Shown: positions 8,552-17,340 of the stretch, piece after piece
Layout: the number at the start of each line of letters is the position of its first letter
How positions within the stretch are numbered: the stretch's first letter is position 1
Origin: Bacteroides bouchesdurhonensis
Lineage (GTDB): Bacteria; Bacteroidota; Bacteroidia; Bacteroidales; Bacteroidaceae
Reading direction: 5' to 3'
NCBI RefSeq assembly: GCF_900155865.1
Contig: NZ_LT707006.1
Span: forward strand, 4,194,577-4,258,576
Length of the DNA: 64,000 bases
Notes under the pieces: generated by a model
What the model saw: only the letters and a program-made list of their open reading frames with translations
The model's database searches: none
Told to the model about the DNA's origin: nothing
Position numbers and translations under genes: made by a program

Positions 8552-10078
8552 TTATTTTCCGAGTATTTTTTTTACAATTGGAAAAGAATATACCATATTT
8601 CTTTCACTTTTACTCAAACCAACGAAGAAACATAATACAGTTGTAATAGCCATAGAAAGTAGCGTCTGCAATATTGCATTAGTCCAATTCGCCTCAAATA
8701 CTCGTGTCAAATATATTGGTAGAGGAAGCGAGAGTACAGTTACACATATAACCGGAAGGACAACTTTTGAAAAGTATGCATGCAAATCTAGATTTATAAG
8801 GTTCCTCATATACAGAGTTCTGGCAGTAGCGCACGTCAAATTAAGCAATGCATTACTAATTAACACCCATTCACCTGCTACACCAAATTTCAACATAAAG
8901 TATGAAATTGGAATAAATAAGAATACAAGGGTTGATATCATAATCTGATGATATTTTAATCTACCCGTAGCATGAACAGAGGTTACCAAAGGCTCCTGTA
9001 TAGCATCAATGAGATAATATAAGATAATGGAAATAATGTATATTTGAGCCATCTCTGGATATTCCCCCAACCAAATTTTTAGCCAAAATTTGATATTACA
9101 TGCAACAGGTATACTTATAATAAGCAAAAGAAAATAGGCCATTTTGGATGTAGAGAATATCACTCTCATGAAATAATCATATTCCTTTGAGGCCCATGAC
9201 ATTATAAGTTGTGGACGAAAAGCCTGTGTAAAATTTGTAACAAAGGTATTCAAAGCTCCTACCACTTGATTAGCAATCCCCATAGCTGCATTGGCTAATA
9301 CACCAAGGAAGAGATTGAAGAAAATATTAATACACTGACTACGGGTAATACATGCAGCATTAACCAAAAGACTCCACCCTGAATAAGATGCAAACTGTCT
9401 CAAAATACGAATATCCCAATACTTCGTGTATCTAATCTCCTTAAATATGTAATGACAAAATATAACATAAAATAGGAATAATGAAAAATACACTAACATT
9501 GTCAAGCCTCCATAGACAATTAATTTGTCTAAAGGTATTACAAGCAGCAGATACACTATACCTAAACGTAAAAAAACCTCTGCTACACTAGTAATAGCGT
9601 AGAAGTCCATACGCTCATGAGCTAAGATATTTGACTCAAATGGCGTACGAATGACTGAAATACAGAATGTAAGAAGAGAAAACTGAAATGCCCAATTAGC
9701 TGCATATAGTCGTTCTGGCACCACATTCATTTTACAGTTTATAAACCAAATACCACCTATTTCCATTAATAGAAAAAGTACTAATGCCATCAGCATATGA
9801 GTATTTATGGCCATAGAATAGGTCTTTCCAAGACTATCCGTATTTCCTGCGCCTAAGTCATATGTAAAATAACGAAAGGTAGCATTACGAAGTGCTGCTT
9901 GTAGGAAACTCAAGAATACTACAACACTACCAACAACATTGTAGATGCCAAAATCCTCAATACCTAACACTTGAAGAACCACACGAGACGTATATAGCGA
10001 CACCGCCATAACGAGGATCATGCGGATATACAGATATATGGTATTTTTTGCAACCTGCTTTGATTTATTATCAGACAT
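8552..10078 (-). CDS. wzx: Wzx-type polysaccharide flippase
   Basis: A 508-aa integral membrane protein with about 12-14 hydrophobic helices, normal for the polysaccharide transporter (MOP/MviN-like) superfamily. The N-terminus (KNTIYLYIRMILVMAVSLYTSRVV) and the LGIEDFGIYNVVGSVV segment match Bacteroides capsule flippases. It would move the undecaprenyl-linked repeat across the inner membrane before polymerisation. It begins 1 bp from the end of the LicD gene and is followed by a GT2 gene, so it is inside the operon. No disruption was seen. Confidence 0.9.
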   Translation of the reverse strand: MSDNKSKQVAKNTIYLYIRMILVMAVSLYTSRVVLQVLGIEDFGIYNVVGSVVVFLSFLQAALRNATFRYFTYDLGAGNTDSLGKTYSMAINTHMLMALVLFLLMEIGGIWFINCKMNVVPERLYAANWAFQFSLLTFCISVIRTPFESNILAHERMDFYAITSVAEVFLRLGIVYLLLVIPLDKLIVYGGLTMLVYFSLFLFYVIFCHYIFKEIRYTKYWDIRILRQFASYSGWSLLVNAACITRSQCINIFFNLFLGVLANAAMGIANQVVGALNTFVTNFTQAFRPQLIMSWASKEYDYFMRVIFSTSKMAYFLLLIISIPVACNIKFWLKIWLGEYPEMAQIYIISIILYYLIDAIQEPLVTSVHATGRLKYHQIMISTLVFLFIPISYFMLKFGVAGEWVLISNALLNLTCATARTLYMRNLINLDLHAYFSKVVLPVICVTVLSLPLPIYLTRVFEANWTNAILQTLLSMAITTVLCFFVGLSKSERNMVYSFPIVKKILGK

Positions 10079-10079
10079 A

Positions 10080-10970
10080 TTAGATTACAGTATGTTCTCC
10101 GATTGCGATTCGTTTATTAACCTCCTCTAACGTAAGACCTTCTTTAAGATTAAGATAGTAGTGATAGTGCATTGACACCTGTTTATCGGCTGAAGGTGGT
10201 GTCATATAATCACCAAACAATTGCGTAAGGTACTTTTCAATATCTGTTGACACATATATACTGGTGTTTTCGAAAGATACTTTCTTAAATGAAGAGAACC
10301 ATTCTTTTGGAAAAAGCTCCTTTTCTATTTTATAGAAGGTGTGATGATTAAATACCCTGTTGCTTTTTTCTTTTTTCCAGTCCTGATCGTAGTTAAAGAA
10401 TGCTTCTCTACGTTTTTTAGTTTCCTTCTTTCTCCCGAACAACATAGATAGTCCTGATTTAAATTCTTCAAAGCGTCCCTTAAGAAGGTTCTTTATAAAG
10501 TATTCAAAGGTAAAATGACGGAAGGACTGTTGGTATCTCATGAATAGATAGTCATACTTTTGCTTACGTGTTCTAATCTCTTCAAAAGAACCTGCGACCT
10601 CGTCTAATATAAAGATGTCTATATAGGCACCACTTACACAAGACCCAAAGGATTTCAATTCAACAAGAGTCGTGGTCGTATCATAAAATTTGGCGAATGG
10701 ATAAATGTAGTTCTCGTCTTCTGGTGTTGCAATCGCATACTTCGAACCAATAAGTTTGTTTTTTATCTGTAGCAGTTTGTCATAATCTTGACGTAGCATA
10801 CATACATCTATATCGTCATCCCATGGTATAATGCCTTTATGACGAAGGGCTCCTATAGCAGTTCCACCAGCAGCGGTATAGTGAAGATTGTTATTTTCAC
10901 AAAATTCAGTAAACGCATCAAGTGTCTCTATCAGTTTCTTCTTATATAATTCAGTAACTTTAGGATCCAT
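10080..10970 (-). CDS. LicD-family phosphotransferase
   Basis: A 296-aa complete LicD protein. The signature GGTAIGALRHKGIIPWDDD (residues 35-53) is followed by DVCMLRQDYDKL. Downstream, ELKSFGSCVSGAYIDIFILD matches the second conserved block of the family. These enzymes transfer phosphocholine, ribitol-P or similar groups onto glycans. This is the second LicD in the locus; the other lies with the CDP-polyol genes, so the capsule may carry phospho-alcohol at two positions or use two donors. Nothing upstream for about 280 bp encodes protein, so this gene is probably the first intact one after the IS66 remnant. Confidence 0.88.
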   Translation of the reverse strand: MDPKVTELYKKKLIETLDAFTEFCENNNLHYTAAGGTAIGALRHKGIIPWDDDIDVCMLRQDYDKLLQIKNKLIGSKYAIATPEDENYIYPFAKFYDTTTTLVELKSFGSCVSGAYIDIFILDEVAGSFEEIRTRKQKYDYLFMRYQQSFRHFTFEYFIKNLLKGRFEEFKSGLSMLFGRKKETKKRREAFFNYDQDWKKEKSNRVFNHHTFYKIEKELFPKEWFSSFKKVSFENTSIYVSTDIEKYLTQLFGDYMTPPSADKQVSMHYHYYLNLKEGLTLEEVNKRIAIGEHTVI

Positions 10971-11254
10971 TGAGTATAATATTTAAAGAATGAGTATAAT
11001 ATTTTTAAAAAAATGTGCTTCACTGCGTGTTATGTTGTATTTTGTGCGGAGTAATCATTGAACCTGTATATCCACACATCCTATATGTTATTTGCCTTAT
11101 TCACTCTGATAAATGCACACTTTACTACAAAATTATCTTTACAATATGTGGGCAGTAATCATTAGTTAATACTCAATTTAGAGCATATTCTTTTTATAAG
11201 TCACCAAAATGGATGCCTCACAAAAAAATGTTATTAAATTCAATTGATTTTTAA
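10971..11254. other. non-coding gap between LicD and the IS66 remnant
   Basis: AT-rich DNA with no convincing frame on either strand. Two short direct repeats are visible: tgagtataatattt just upstream of the LicD start, repeated about 20 bp apart, and agtaatcatt at 11050-11059 and 11154-11163. No remnant of ugd was recognised here, so the lost 3' part of ugd is not simply displaced to the far side of the insertion sequence. No clear terminator or promoter was found. Confidence 0.4.
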
Positions 11255-12103
11255 CTATTGGCATACAGCCAAGTTTATATTTTGCGGTGCCAGACTCAAA
11301 AAATCTCTGCAACTGTTAAAAATTCCGGTAAAAAATTTGCCAAGATAATCCCATGCGGACCTGCCTTGCAGCTTCACCGTGCTGATTATGCTATGATATA
11401 CGGTGGCAATCTCCGCTCCCTCGTCGCTTCCTAAGTGCAGGGGGTTCTTGCGTTTGGTCGTAAAGGGACGGACCGCCCTCTCCGCCAGATTGTTCGAGAT
11501 CGGATAACGACCGTCCTTTATATAAGTGAAAGCCTCCTTCCAAAACTTATAAAGATAATTCAGGACCTCCTGCATATAACAGCTTTGCTGATCCTCCTCA
11601 CTTTTCAACTCCTGCAGCAGGTTTGCCCGCAGGTTTATCATCGCCTCTATGGTTGGTAATCCCTGTCGTCGCCGGATACGCTCCTCATCGGTAATCATCT
11701 CCTTGTCATACTCCCTTTCAAAACAGATCACCACACGTTCCACCTTGTTGACAAGAACCCACATGTAGTATTTCTTGTACCGGTCATATTTGCGGACCTT
11801 GTACCAAGTCTCGTAACAATTGACCACGGCATCCTTTTCCAGAGAGCTCCTCCTCAGTTCCACCACCACAAGGTTGAGATATCCCTTGCCTTTCTTCAGC
11901 CAGTTGCGCAAGGTGTTTTCCGATACGACCACGCCTGTTGTACGATAGGTTTCAGGACGGTTGGAGAGATCTCTCCGATTCGGAGAGGAAGAACGGAATT
12001 CCCCTGTATCCGACTCTGGTACGGAACGTGTTTCCAATAATTCTCTAACAGAAGGACCACGTCCTTCCAGTCTATCCGGTAGAGACCTCGTTACCTTCGT
12101 CAT
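11255..12103 (-). pseudogene. tnpC: IS66 transposase (TnpC) remnant
   Basis: A 282-aa frame against about 500 aa for intact IS66 TnpC. The C-terminal part is recognisable: YKKYYMWVLVNKVE, ISNNLAERAVRPFTTKRK, and DYLGKFFTGIFN. The first catalytic Asp, normally in an xDET context, reads NCYETW here, a Tyr in place of Asp. The N-terminal 60 residues are joined directly to the mid-region, implying an internal deletion. It overlaps tnpB at its start as in intact elements. It is very unlikely to be active. Confidence 0.82.
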
Positions 12104-12350
12104 CTTTGATTATAAGCATAAACTGATAGCCAACAACAAACTTTTTCTCAAAAAGACTGTAGGAACGGTTATCATAAGCGAATAGGCGAACGATACGGCG
12201 ATCTTTCGACATGACAATATAAATGTCACCATCTGAAGGCTCACGGTGCAACTGTTCACGAATGACGGATAGAACACGGGAATGCTTACAACGCATGTCT
12301 GTAAAGCCCCGCAGGTAATAGAAGCAGTTTATGCCGGTCACACTCAACAT
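12072..12350 (-). CDS. tnpB: IS66 Orf2-like protein (TnpB)
   Basis: About 92 aa starting at MLSVTGINCFYYLRGF. This matches the IS66 Orf2 pattern, in which a short N-terminal strand region is followed by a DMR motif (TDMRCKHSR) and GDIYIVMSKDRRIVRLF. The function of TnpB in IS66 transposition is not well defined. The start overlaps the end of the tnpA frame, as in intact elements. I reject a longer upstream start because that extension reads tnpA sequence in the wrong frame. The frame itself looks complete although its neighbours are dead. Confidence 0.7.
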   Translation of the reverse strand: MLSVTGINCFYYLRGFTDMRCKHSRVLSVIREQLHREPSDGDIYIVMSKDRRIVRLFAYDNRSYSLFEKKFVVGYQFMLIIKDDEGNEVSTG

Positions 12351-12780
12351 AGGACCTCCAATTTTTGGATCAAACGGTACAGACCCGGATAATCCAGATC
12401 TTTTTGGAGGATATGCAGACCATTGCTCAAGATTAGATCCAGGATATATGCGCGGGAAGCACACTCGGGACTTTGCACGGCTTCCGATGTTTGTGCCTTA
12501 CAGGGGAAGAAGGATTGTCCTTCCTTAAAGGGTTTTCCCCTGAAGGAGAAGACGGCACGGACTCTGAGGTTGGACATGAGGGAAAAACATCCAACTGAAC
12601 TTCCACTATTTTTCTGCGGGTATCCTTGTACCATTTATGAAAAATGTTGTAAGGGACGTTATTCTTTGAACAGAATGACTGAAGAGACATTCCATGAGAA
12701 ACGGTCTCTGTTTGGTACTGAAAATAAAATCTTTCAAGATATTCACTACTATAATCTCCAACAAAGATATAGATAACATT
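12344..12780 (-). pseudogene. tnpA: IS66 Orf1 (TnpA) remnant, frameshifted
   Basis: The N-terminal part reads YLERFYFQYQTETVSHGMSL then FCSKNNVPYNIFHKWYKDTR, matching Bacteroides IS66 Orf1 proteins, but no ATG precedes it in frame. The C-terminal end (SNGLHILQKDLDYPGLYRL then KLEVLC) is in a different frame, so at least one indel lies between, near 12450-12550. It ends across the tnpB start codon. This is a helix-turn-helix accessory protein in intact elements. Confidence 0.75.
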
Positions 12781-12810
12781 TCGGAGCCCTAATTTGAGGG
12801 CTTACAAAAG

Positions 12811-13365
12811 TTACGCAGCATTTAACATATTAATATTCAATATTTGTCTTTGTTGTAATATAATCGGATAGAGGTTATCATACAGTGCTTGACTTTCACG
12901 CAAAAATTCCGGGGAGAAAAGAAGGTTAAGCTTCTTGCCTTGGAATTCCGGTTTGCTAAGGAATTGATGTGCATATTTCACATAAAGCGAACGTGTATAT
13001 TCTACCGGAATCGTGGACTTAATCACCATCACCGCATCAGGATTTACACTGAGCACAAGGTCGATCACATCTTCAATATGATGTGTATCAAAGAAATTCT
13101 TCTGAGAGTCATAGTTGGTAGGTGGCGCAATGACGATAAAATCAGCGTTACAATAAGCATCCTTACCATCAAGAGTGGCACGCAGATTCAAATCTTTCCC
13201 TGCCAGATACTTCTCGATATATTCATCCTGAATAGGCGACTTTTTTGGGTTGATAAGATCCACCTTCTCAGGAATGACATCTACGGCAACAACCTCATTG
13301 TGTTGAGCCAAAAGTGTGGCTATTGACAACCCCACATAACCGGTGCCTGCTACTGCTATTTTCAT
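12811..13365 (-). pseudogene. ugd: UDP-glucose/UDP-sugar dehydrogenase, 3'-truncated at IS66
   Basis: The first about 167 residues are a normal UDP-sugar dehydrogenase N-terminus: Rossmann motif GTGYVGLSIATLLAQ, the IAPPTN loop, VIKSTIPVEYT, and SPEFLRES. Homology stops after LYDNLYP and is replaced by 17 unrelated residues and a stop at the IS66 edge. The central domain with the catalytic Cys and the UDP-binding C-terminus are absent, against about 390 aa for the family. Oxidation of a UDP-hexose to a uronic acid would be lost unless another copy exists. It follows the CapD gene by 22 bp. Confidence 0.88.
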
Positions 13366-13387
13366 AATATTTTCCTTATTGGCAGAT

Positions 13388-15331
13388 TTATTTTTTTAAT
13401 AAAGAGTTCTCATTATCCAAGACTTCAAACCTCGAATTCTTAGAGATAAACTCCGGAACAATCTTCTTCATCAAAGCGACAGTGTCCATGATCCTGACAT
13501 TTCGAGCCAAAGCCTCAAAATCAGAGTAAGAATCCAATACGTCATCATATTCATAACGACGGACCTTAGCGATCTTGATCTTCTTGTTAGAGGTAGGAAG
13601 AGTATTCTCCTCAGTACTCAAAAGCTCCTCATAAAGTTTCTCCCCGGGACGAAGACCGGTAAACTCTATCTTGATGTCCTCATCCGGACGGTAGCCTGCC
13701 AGCTCAATCATACGGGTAGCCAGATCCACAATCCTGACGGGCTCACCCATCTCAAAAACAAAGATCTCATTCCCCTCTCCCATCATACCCGCCTCCATTA
13801 CCAGACGGCAAGCCTCAGGAATGGTCATAAAGTAACGGATGATATCAGGATGGGTTACCGTCACAGGACCACCATTCTCAATCTGCTCTTTAAAACGGGG
13901 GATAACAGAACCGTTACTGCCCAATACATTACCGAAACGGGTGGTGATGAATTTTGTCTTACCTTTGACCTTACCTTCTTTGATGGCAGTTCCCAGACTC
14001 TGAACATAGATCTCAGCCAGACGCTTAGAGGCTCCCATCACATTCGTGGGATTGACAGCTTTATCAGTAGAGATCATGATCATCTTCTCCGCTTCATATT
14101 CAACCGCCATATCGGCTACCTGGCGGGAACCTATCACATTGACATAGACTGCTTCGCAAGGGTTTTCCTCCATCAAAGGGACATGTTTATAAGCGGCAGC
14201 ATGGAATACGATCTGGGGATGATAAAGTTCAAAGACCATACGGAGACGTTGGATAACACGAACATCACCAATAACCGGTACGAAGTCTATCCCGGGATAT
14301 TTCTTCTCGAACTCCAAACGGACGTTATGAAGGGGACTCTCGGCGGAATCAAATAATATTAGTTTACGCACACCGATCTGGGCAAGTTGACGGCAAAGCT
14401 CACTGCCGATACTACCGGCAGCTCCAGTAACAAGAATGGTCTTATTACAATATTCCGCTGCGATCTCACCCATGTTGATCTTGATCTCTTCACGTCCCAA
14501 AAGGTCCTCAATACGGATGGGGCGGACAAACTGGTGGAAAAGACCATTGACATCCGCCTCGCTGATCGAGGGAGCGATCAGAGTCTTCACGCCAATGCTC
14601 TTACAATATTCAAGAAGGCGGTTCTCTTCTTCTTTGATGGAATCGTAGCGGGCAAAAAGAACGCCTTGTATACGGTGTTTCTGAATTAACGTCTCAAAAT
14701 CGGACTTGTCTGAGAATGAATAAACCCGGGAATCGGCAAGAATCCTGCGGCTATGATCGGGACTGTAAATACAAAAACCGGAGATCTTGTAATGAGAGCT
14801 GTTGCGAAGACGGGTCTTCAAGGCAACGCTCTTGTCATCCGTACCGTAGATCAACACACGCATGTCGGTCTTACGGACCATACCGATCAGAGACTCGTAG
14901 GTTACGATGACTATGACTCTAAAACCGATCAAAGAGATCAGGGTGAACATGCCGTCGGAGATGACGAATACAAGGTTCTGACTGCCGAATAAACGGTCTC
15001 CATGTAATATAAAAAACACATACACGGCAAGACAGCAGGTCTTGAACAGGACGCTGCAGGTGATACGCCAAAGGTCCTTGATCTCCGAATAACGGATCGT
15101 GTTGCGATAGGTGTTGAAAAGCAAGCCGCCAATTATGCTTGACAATAAGGATACGGCAATGACCTGTAACAACTGGGAAACATTCCAGCTGATGCCCACA
15201 ATGTAATAAATGCCAATAAAGGCAAACAGGGTACACAAGCCGGAAATCAGCGTATCCACCCCGAGGATAAGCCAGCAATTAAAAAAATTACGGCTGGTGT
15301 ATTGCAAAAATCTTTCCAATGATTTCTTCAT
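13388..15331 (-). CDS. CapD/WbpM-type membrane nucleotide-sugar 4,6-dehydratase
   Basis: 647 aa. Four hydrophobic helices occupy about residues 15-125, followed by a CoA-binding-like domain and a C-terminal extended SDR domain. TGAAGSIGSELCRQ near residues 299-312 is the NAD(P)-binding loop, and STDKAVNPTNVMGASKR is the catalytic region, with DK in place of YxxxK as in FlaA1/PglF/WbpM. These enzymes convert UDP-GlcNAc to the 4-keto-6-deoxy sugar used for FucNAc, QuiNAc or bacillosamine residues. Full length with no disruption. It sits between the wzz remnant and the ugd fragment. Confidence 0.9.
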   Translation of the reverse strand: MKKSLERFLQYTSRNFFNCWLILGVDTLISGLCTLFAFIGIYYIVGISWNVSQLLQVIAVSLLSSIIGGLLFNTYRNTIRYSEIKDLWRITCSVLFKTCCLAVYVFFILHGDRLFGSQNLVFVISDGMFTLISLIGFRVIVIVTYESLIGMVRKTDMRVLIYGTDDKSVALKTRLRNSSHYKISGFCIYSPDHSRRILADSRVYSFSDKSDFETLIQKHRIQGVLFARYDSIKEEENRLLEYCKSIGVKTLIAPSISEADVNGLFHQFVRPIRIEDLLGREEIKINMGEIAAEYCNKTILVTGAAGSIGSELCRQLAQIGVRKLILFDSAESPLHNVRLEFEKKYPGIDFVPVIGDVRVIQRLRMVFELYHPQIVFHAAAYKHVPLMEENPCEAVYVNVIGSRQVADMAVEYEAEKMIMISTDKAVNPTNVMGASKRLAEIYVQSLGTAIKEGKVKGKTKFITTRFGNVLGSNGSVIPRFKEQIENGGPVTVTHPDIIRYFMTIPEACRLVMEAGMMGEGNEIFVFEMGEPVRIVDLATRMIELAGYRPDEDIKIEFTGLRPGEKLYEELLSTEENTLPTSNKKIKIAKVRRYEYDDVLDSYSDFEALARNVRIMDTVALMKKIVPEFISKNSRFEVLDNENSLLKK

Positions 15332-15376
15332 GATCGTATTCTATATTCCCCTTTTTTAAAACTTTTATACGACGTG

Positions 15377-15801
15377 TTATACAAATTCACGCTTCAGTTT
15401 GTCCCAGAACTCTTCCCCAAAGAGTTTCCAAACAATGACCGTAGCTACAGATAGAAAAACAAAAATGATTACATACATCTTTCTGCTTGTACCAGAAGGC
15501 TGTTGAGGGACGACCGCAGGTTCTACCACTGCAAATACGGGTTTCTCTTCCTGAACTTTCGCCCGGGCTACTTGTAATTGGTTGGCAACCTGGCTGTAAA
15601 CCTGATAGGCCAAATTCATATCGTTCTGCAAACGCTCCTGCTCAGCACGAACACTCTGAAGGATCAAATTGTCATGGGTATCAACATAATCGGCATACTT
15701 CTTCTGGGCTGCGTAATATTCCTCCTGACGTTCCTTAAATAGTTTTTCTAAATAATCACAATCCTCCTTCGCCTTAAAAGTACGGTAGCCTATGATGTAT
15801 T
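15377..15801 (-). pseudogene. wzz: Wzz-type chain-length regulator, C-terminal remnant
   Basis: The frame is open from EYIIGYRTFKAKEDCDYLEK through a coiled region (RAEQERLQNDMNLAYQVYSQ) and the proline-rich EPAVVPQQPSG block. One transmembrane helix follows (VIIFVFLSVATVIVWKLF), and it ends KLKREFV. This is the C-terminal 140 or so residues of a polysaccharide co-polymerase of the Wzz/chain-length determinant family. The N-terminal transmembrane helix and most of the periplasmic domain are missing. The frame joins wza sequence at about 15795-15805, so one deletion removed the 3' part of wza and the 5' part of wzz. An internal ATG could yield 96 aa, unlikely to be functional. Confidence 0.85.
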
Positions 15802-16037
15802 CCTGTGTTTACATTGTTCTGTTTCTCGTATAATTCTTTCACACGAATGGCTTGTTCCTTGGTTACACCCTTACGGGCTAATTCTGCGGCCATCTGTTTC
15901 TGTTCCTTGCCTTGTTTGATACCTTCTTTGACGTACTCGAGGACTTGCTGGTCGCTCATGCTTTGAGCCATCAGAGAAGAACTACTACAGAGCAACAAAG
16001 AAAATAGAAATAAGCGAAATAGTTTTTGTATTTTCAT
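15774..16037 (-). pseudogene. wza: Wza/SLBB polysaccharide export protein, N-terminal remnant
   Basis: The 87-aa frame starts with a signal peptide (LFLFSLLLCSSSSLMAQ) and a short helical region (MSDQQVLEYVKEGIKQGKEQ then KGVTKEQAIRVKELYEKQNN). This matches the extreme N-terminus of large Bacteroides SLBB export proteins. After about residue 78 it leaves homology (GIHHRLPYF) because the DNA there encodes wzz in another frame. No polysaccharide-export or SLBB domain remains. It directly follows upxZ, the normal position for the export gene. Export of this capsule would need another locus's proteins. Confidence 0.82.
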
Positions 16038-16044
16038 TTATTAT

Positions 16045-16422
16045 TTAGAAATTTTCAATTGGTTCAAAAGATTCGGTCAATTCATGGTAGACGGTCAATA
16101 GCTGTTCTTTTAAAGAAGAAGCGGAAAGCGTTTGGAGGATATGCCGGGAACGGACAAGAGTATTATATTTTTTCGACTCTTCTTCCGGATTGGCATACAT
16201 GGAAACACTGTATCCCAACAATAAAGCTAAACATAGAGAAGCATCCTGCTCCATTGTCGCACCCCGCAAGGAATACAATTCATCAAGCTGATTATGAATG
16301 CTTTGGTGCAGTTGAGAAAAATCATCGGAATATAAGTAACACACGTCACTCCCAGCAGGAAGCAACCGACGCACAGAACGTAACAGGTGATCTATTTTCT
16401 CCTGTAAAACGACAGCATCCAT
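16045..16422 (-). CDS. upxZ: UpxZ-family capsule transcription inhibitor
   Basis: About 125 aa from MDAVVLQEKIDHLLRS, 5 bp after the upxY stop. A longer frame overlapping upxY by 100 bp is possible, but the short start fits the usual tight, non-overlapping upxY-upxZ arrangement. UpxZ proteins inhibit the UpxY antiterminators of other capsule loci in the same cell, giving a hierarchy in which usually one capsule is made. The sequence is helical with no membrane segment. Identification rests on size, position and overall similarity. Confidence 0.78.
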   Translation of the reverse strand: MDAVVLQEKIDHLLRSVRRLLPAGSDVCYLYSDDFSQLHQSIHNQLDELYSLRGATMEQDASLCLALLLGYSVSMYANPEEESKKYNTLVRSRHILQTLSASSLKEQLLTVYHELTESFEPIENF

Positions 16423-16426
16423 CTTT

Positions 16427-17008
16427 TTAAACGGCACGGGCTTTGGCTGATTCCACATAACCGATAGGCATATCGACACAGGCACAGCCGAGCATATCCA
16501 AACGAACGGCAATTTTACTTTTGCCATCCATGGTGACTAGTTCACCGACAAGGCCCGCCAAAGGACCTTTGATCACACGGACTTCTTCACCGCGGGCCAA
16601 AGGAGTGCTGTTCATATGAACGGCTTCCTCTGAATAGTCGAGCATGAAACGGAAACGGGTCATCTGGTCGTCGGGAATGACCGTAGGAGTGCTTTCACCG
16701 CGCATCACCATATAGCGGCTGACCGTAGAAAGAGTCAGAACTTCCATGCGTTCTTTGGGTGTGACATGGACAAAGACCATCATGGGAAGAAGAACCGCTT
16801 CCACTTTTTTACGACGGTCACTCCATTGATGGATTTCCTGCTGAACAGGTATAAAACTGTCAATCCCCATTTTACCCAAACGCTCGGCTACTTTCTTCTC
16901 GTGGTGCATACGGACCAACGCTACGTACCAACGTTTAGGGTGTGCTACGCCTTCCCCTGTCCCATAAATAGGCCCAGCAATTACTGATTTTTTTTCTAAT
17001 GAAATCAT
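16427..17008 (-). CDS. upxY: UpxY-family transcription antiterminator (NusG-like)
   Basis: 193 aa with an NGN-type domain: WYVALVRMHHEKKVAERL near residues 27-44, FIPVQQEIHQWSDRRKK, then LLPMMVFVHVT. A KOW-like C-terminus follows (VRVIKGPLAGLVGELVTMDG). UpxY proteins are NusG paralogues that keep RNA polymerase from terminating early in the long leader and body of their own capsule operon. It is the first gene of the operon, with its start about 20 bp from the left arm of the invertible promoter segment. It is intact although the export genes downstream are not. Confidence 0.92.
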   Translation of the reverse strand: MISLEKKSVIAGPIYGTGEGVAHPKRWYVALVRMHHEKKVAERLGKMGIDSFIPVQQEIHQWSDRRKKVEAVLLPMMVFVHVTPKERMEVLTLSTVSRYMVMRGESTPTVIPDDQMTRFRFMLDYSEEAVHMNSTPLARGEEVRVIKGPLAGLVGELVTMDGKSKIAVRLDMLGCACVDMPIGYVESAKARAV

Positions 17009-17173
17009 GTTTTTTTACCCCATTATGCTCTGTTACTTTTTAGGTAACAGAAGAATAAGGAGAAGTGAATGATCTGAATAAAAAAGAAAAACACGAACAA
17101 ATAAAGGAAACGAAGAATACTGGACTTTGGCGAATGAACGTATTTCTTTGAGTATAAGACAAATAAAACACAA

Positions 17174-17200
17174 GGCATGAAGTCCAAATTATTTCATGCC
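17174..17200. repeat. hairpin within the invertible segment
   Basis: ggcatgaa (17174-17181) and ttcatgcc (17193-17200) form a perfect 8-bp stem with an 11-nt loop. No T-run follows on either strand, so it is not a standard terminator. It could be a protein-binding site for the recombinase or an accessory factor. Confidence 0.5.
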
Positions 17201-17252
17201 CGGATATATTTTTGACTTATCTGTTGGAAGAAAAGAAAAAAAACGTTTTTTA

Positions 17253-17285
17253 TTTGTTTGCTATATACTATTTTGTCTATCTTTG
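17253..17285 (+). promoter_or_regulatory. Bacteroides-type promoter inside the invertible segment, facing away from upxY
   Basis: TTTG at 17253-17256 is followed after 21 bp by tatctttg at 17278-17285, a perfect match to TAnnTTTG. Transcription would run rightwards through the right repeat, antisense to the recombinase gene. No CAAAnnTA was found in the segment for the leftward direction. After inversion the -7 box would lie about 15 bp inside the left repeat and drive upxY. Confidence 0.82.
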
Positions 17286-17340
17286 TGCCGAATTCATATC
17301 TGTTACCTAAAAAGTAACACACACCATTTACCACTAGATA

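Larger units (their letters stand above)
11255..12813 (-). mobile_element. degenerate IS66-family insertion sequence
   Basis: Three adjacent reading frames match the IS66 tnpA-tnpB-tnpC order, but tnpA lacks a start and is frameshifted, and tnpC has lost about half its length. One end is probably near 12813, where the reverse strand starts GTAACTTTTGTAAGCCC, resembling the GTAA-type IS66 terminus; this also marks the edge of the truncated ugd gene. A short hairpin (agccct/agggct) lies just inside. The other terminus was not recognised, so the element may be deleted on the LicD side. Boundaries are approximate. Confidence 0.75.
17031..17319. promoter_or_regulatory. invertible promoter segment with perfect 20-bp inverted repeats
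   Basis: The left arm (17031-17050, tgttactttttaggtaacag) and right arm (17300-17319, ctgttacctaaaaagtaaca) are exact reverse complements flanking 249 bp. The segment holds one good Bacteroides promoter and a hairpin, lies immediately upstream of upxY and abuts a tyrosine recombinase gene. This is the layout of phase-variable capsule promoters in Bacteroides. The only good promoter points away from upxY, so this assembly has the locus in the OFF state. Confidence 0.9.

Noticed and set aside
12072..12464. Longer TnpB starting at 12464
   Set aside because: The first 38 codons overlap tnpA in a different frame; IS66 Orf2 homology begins at the ATG at 12350.
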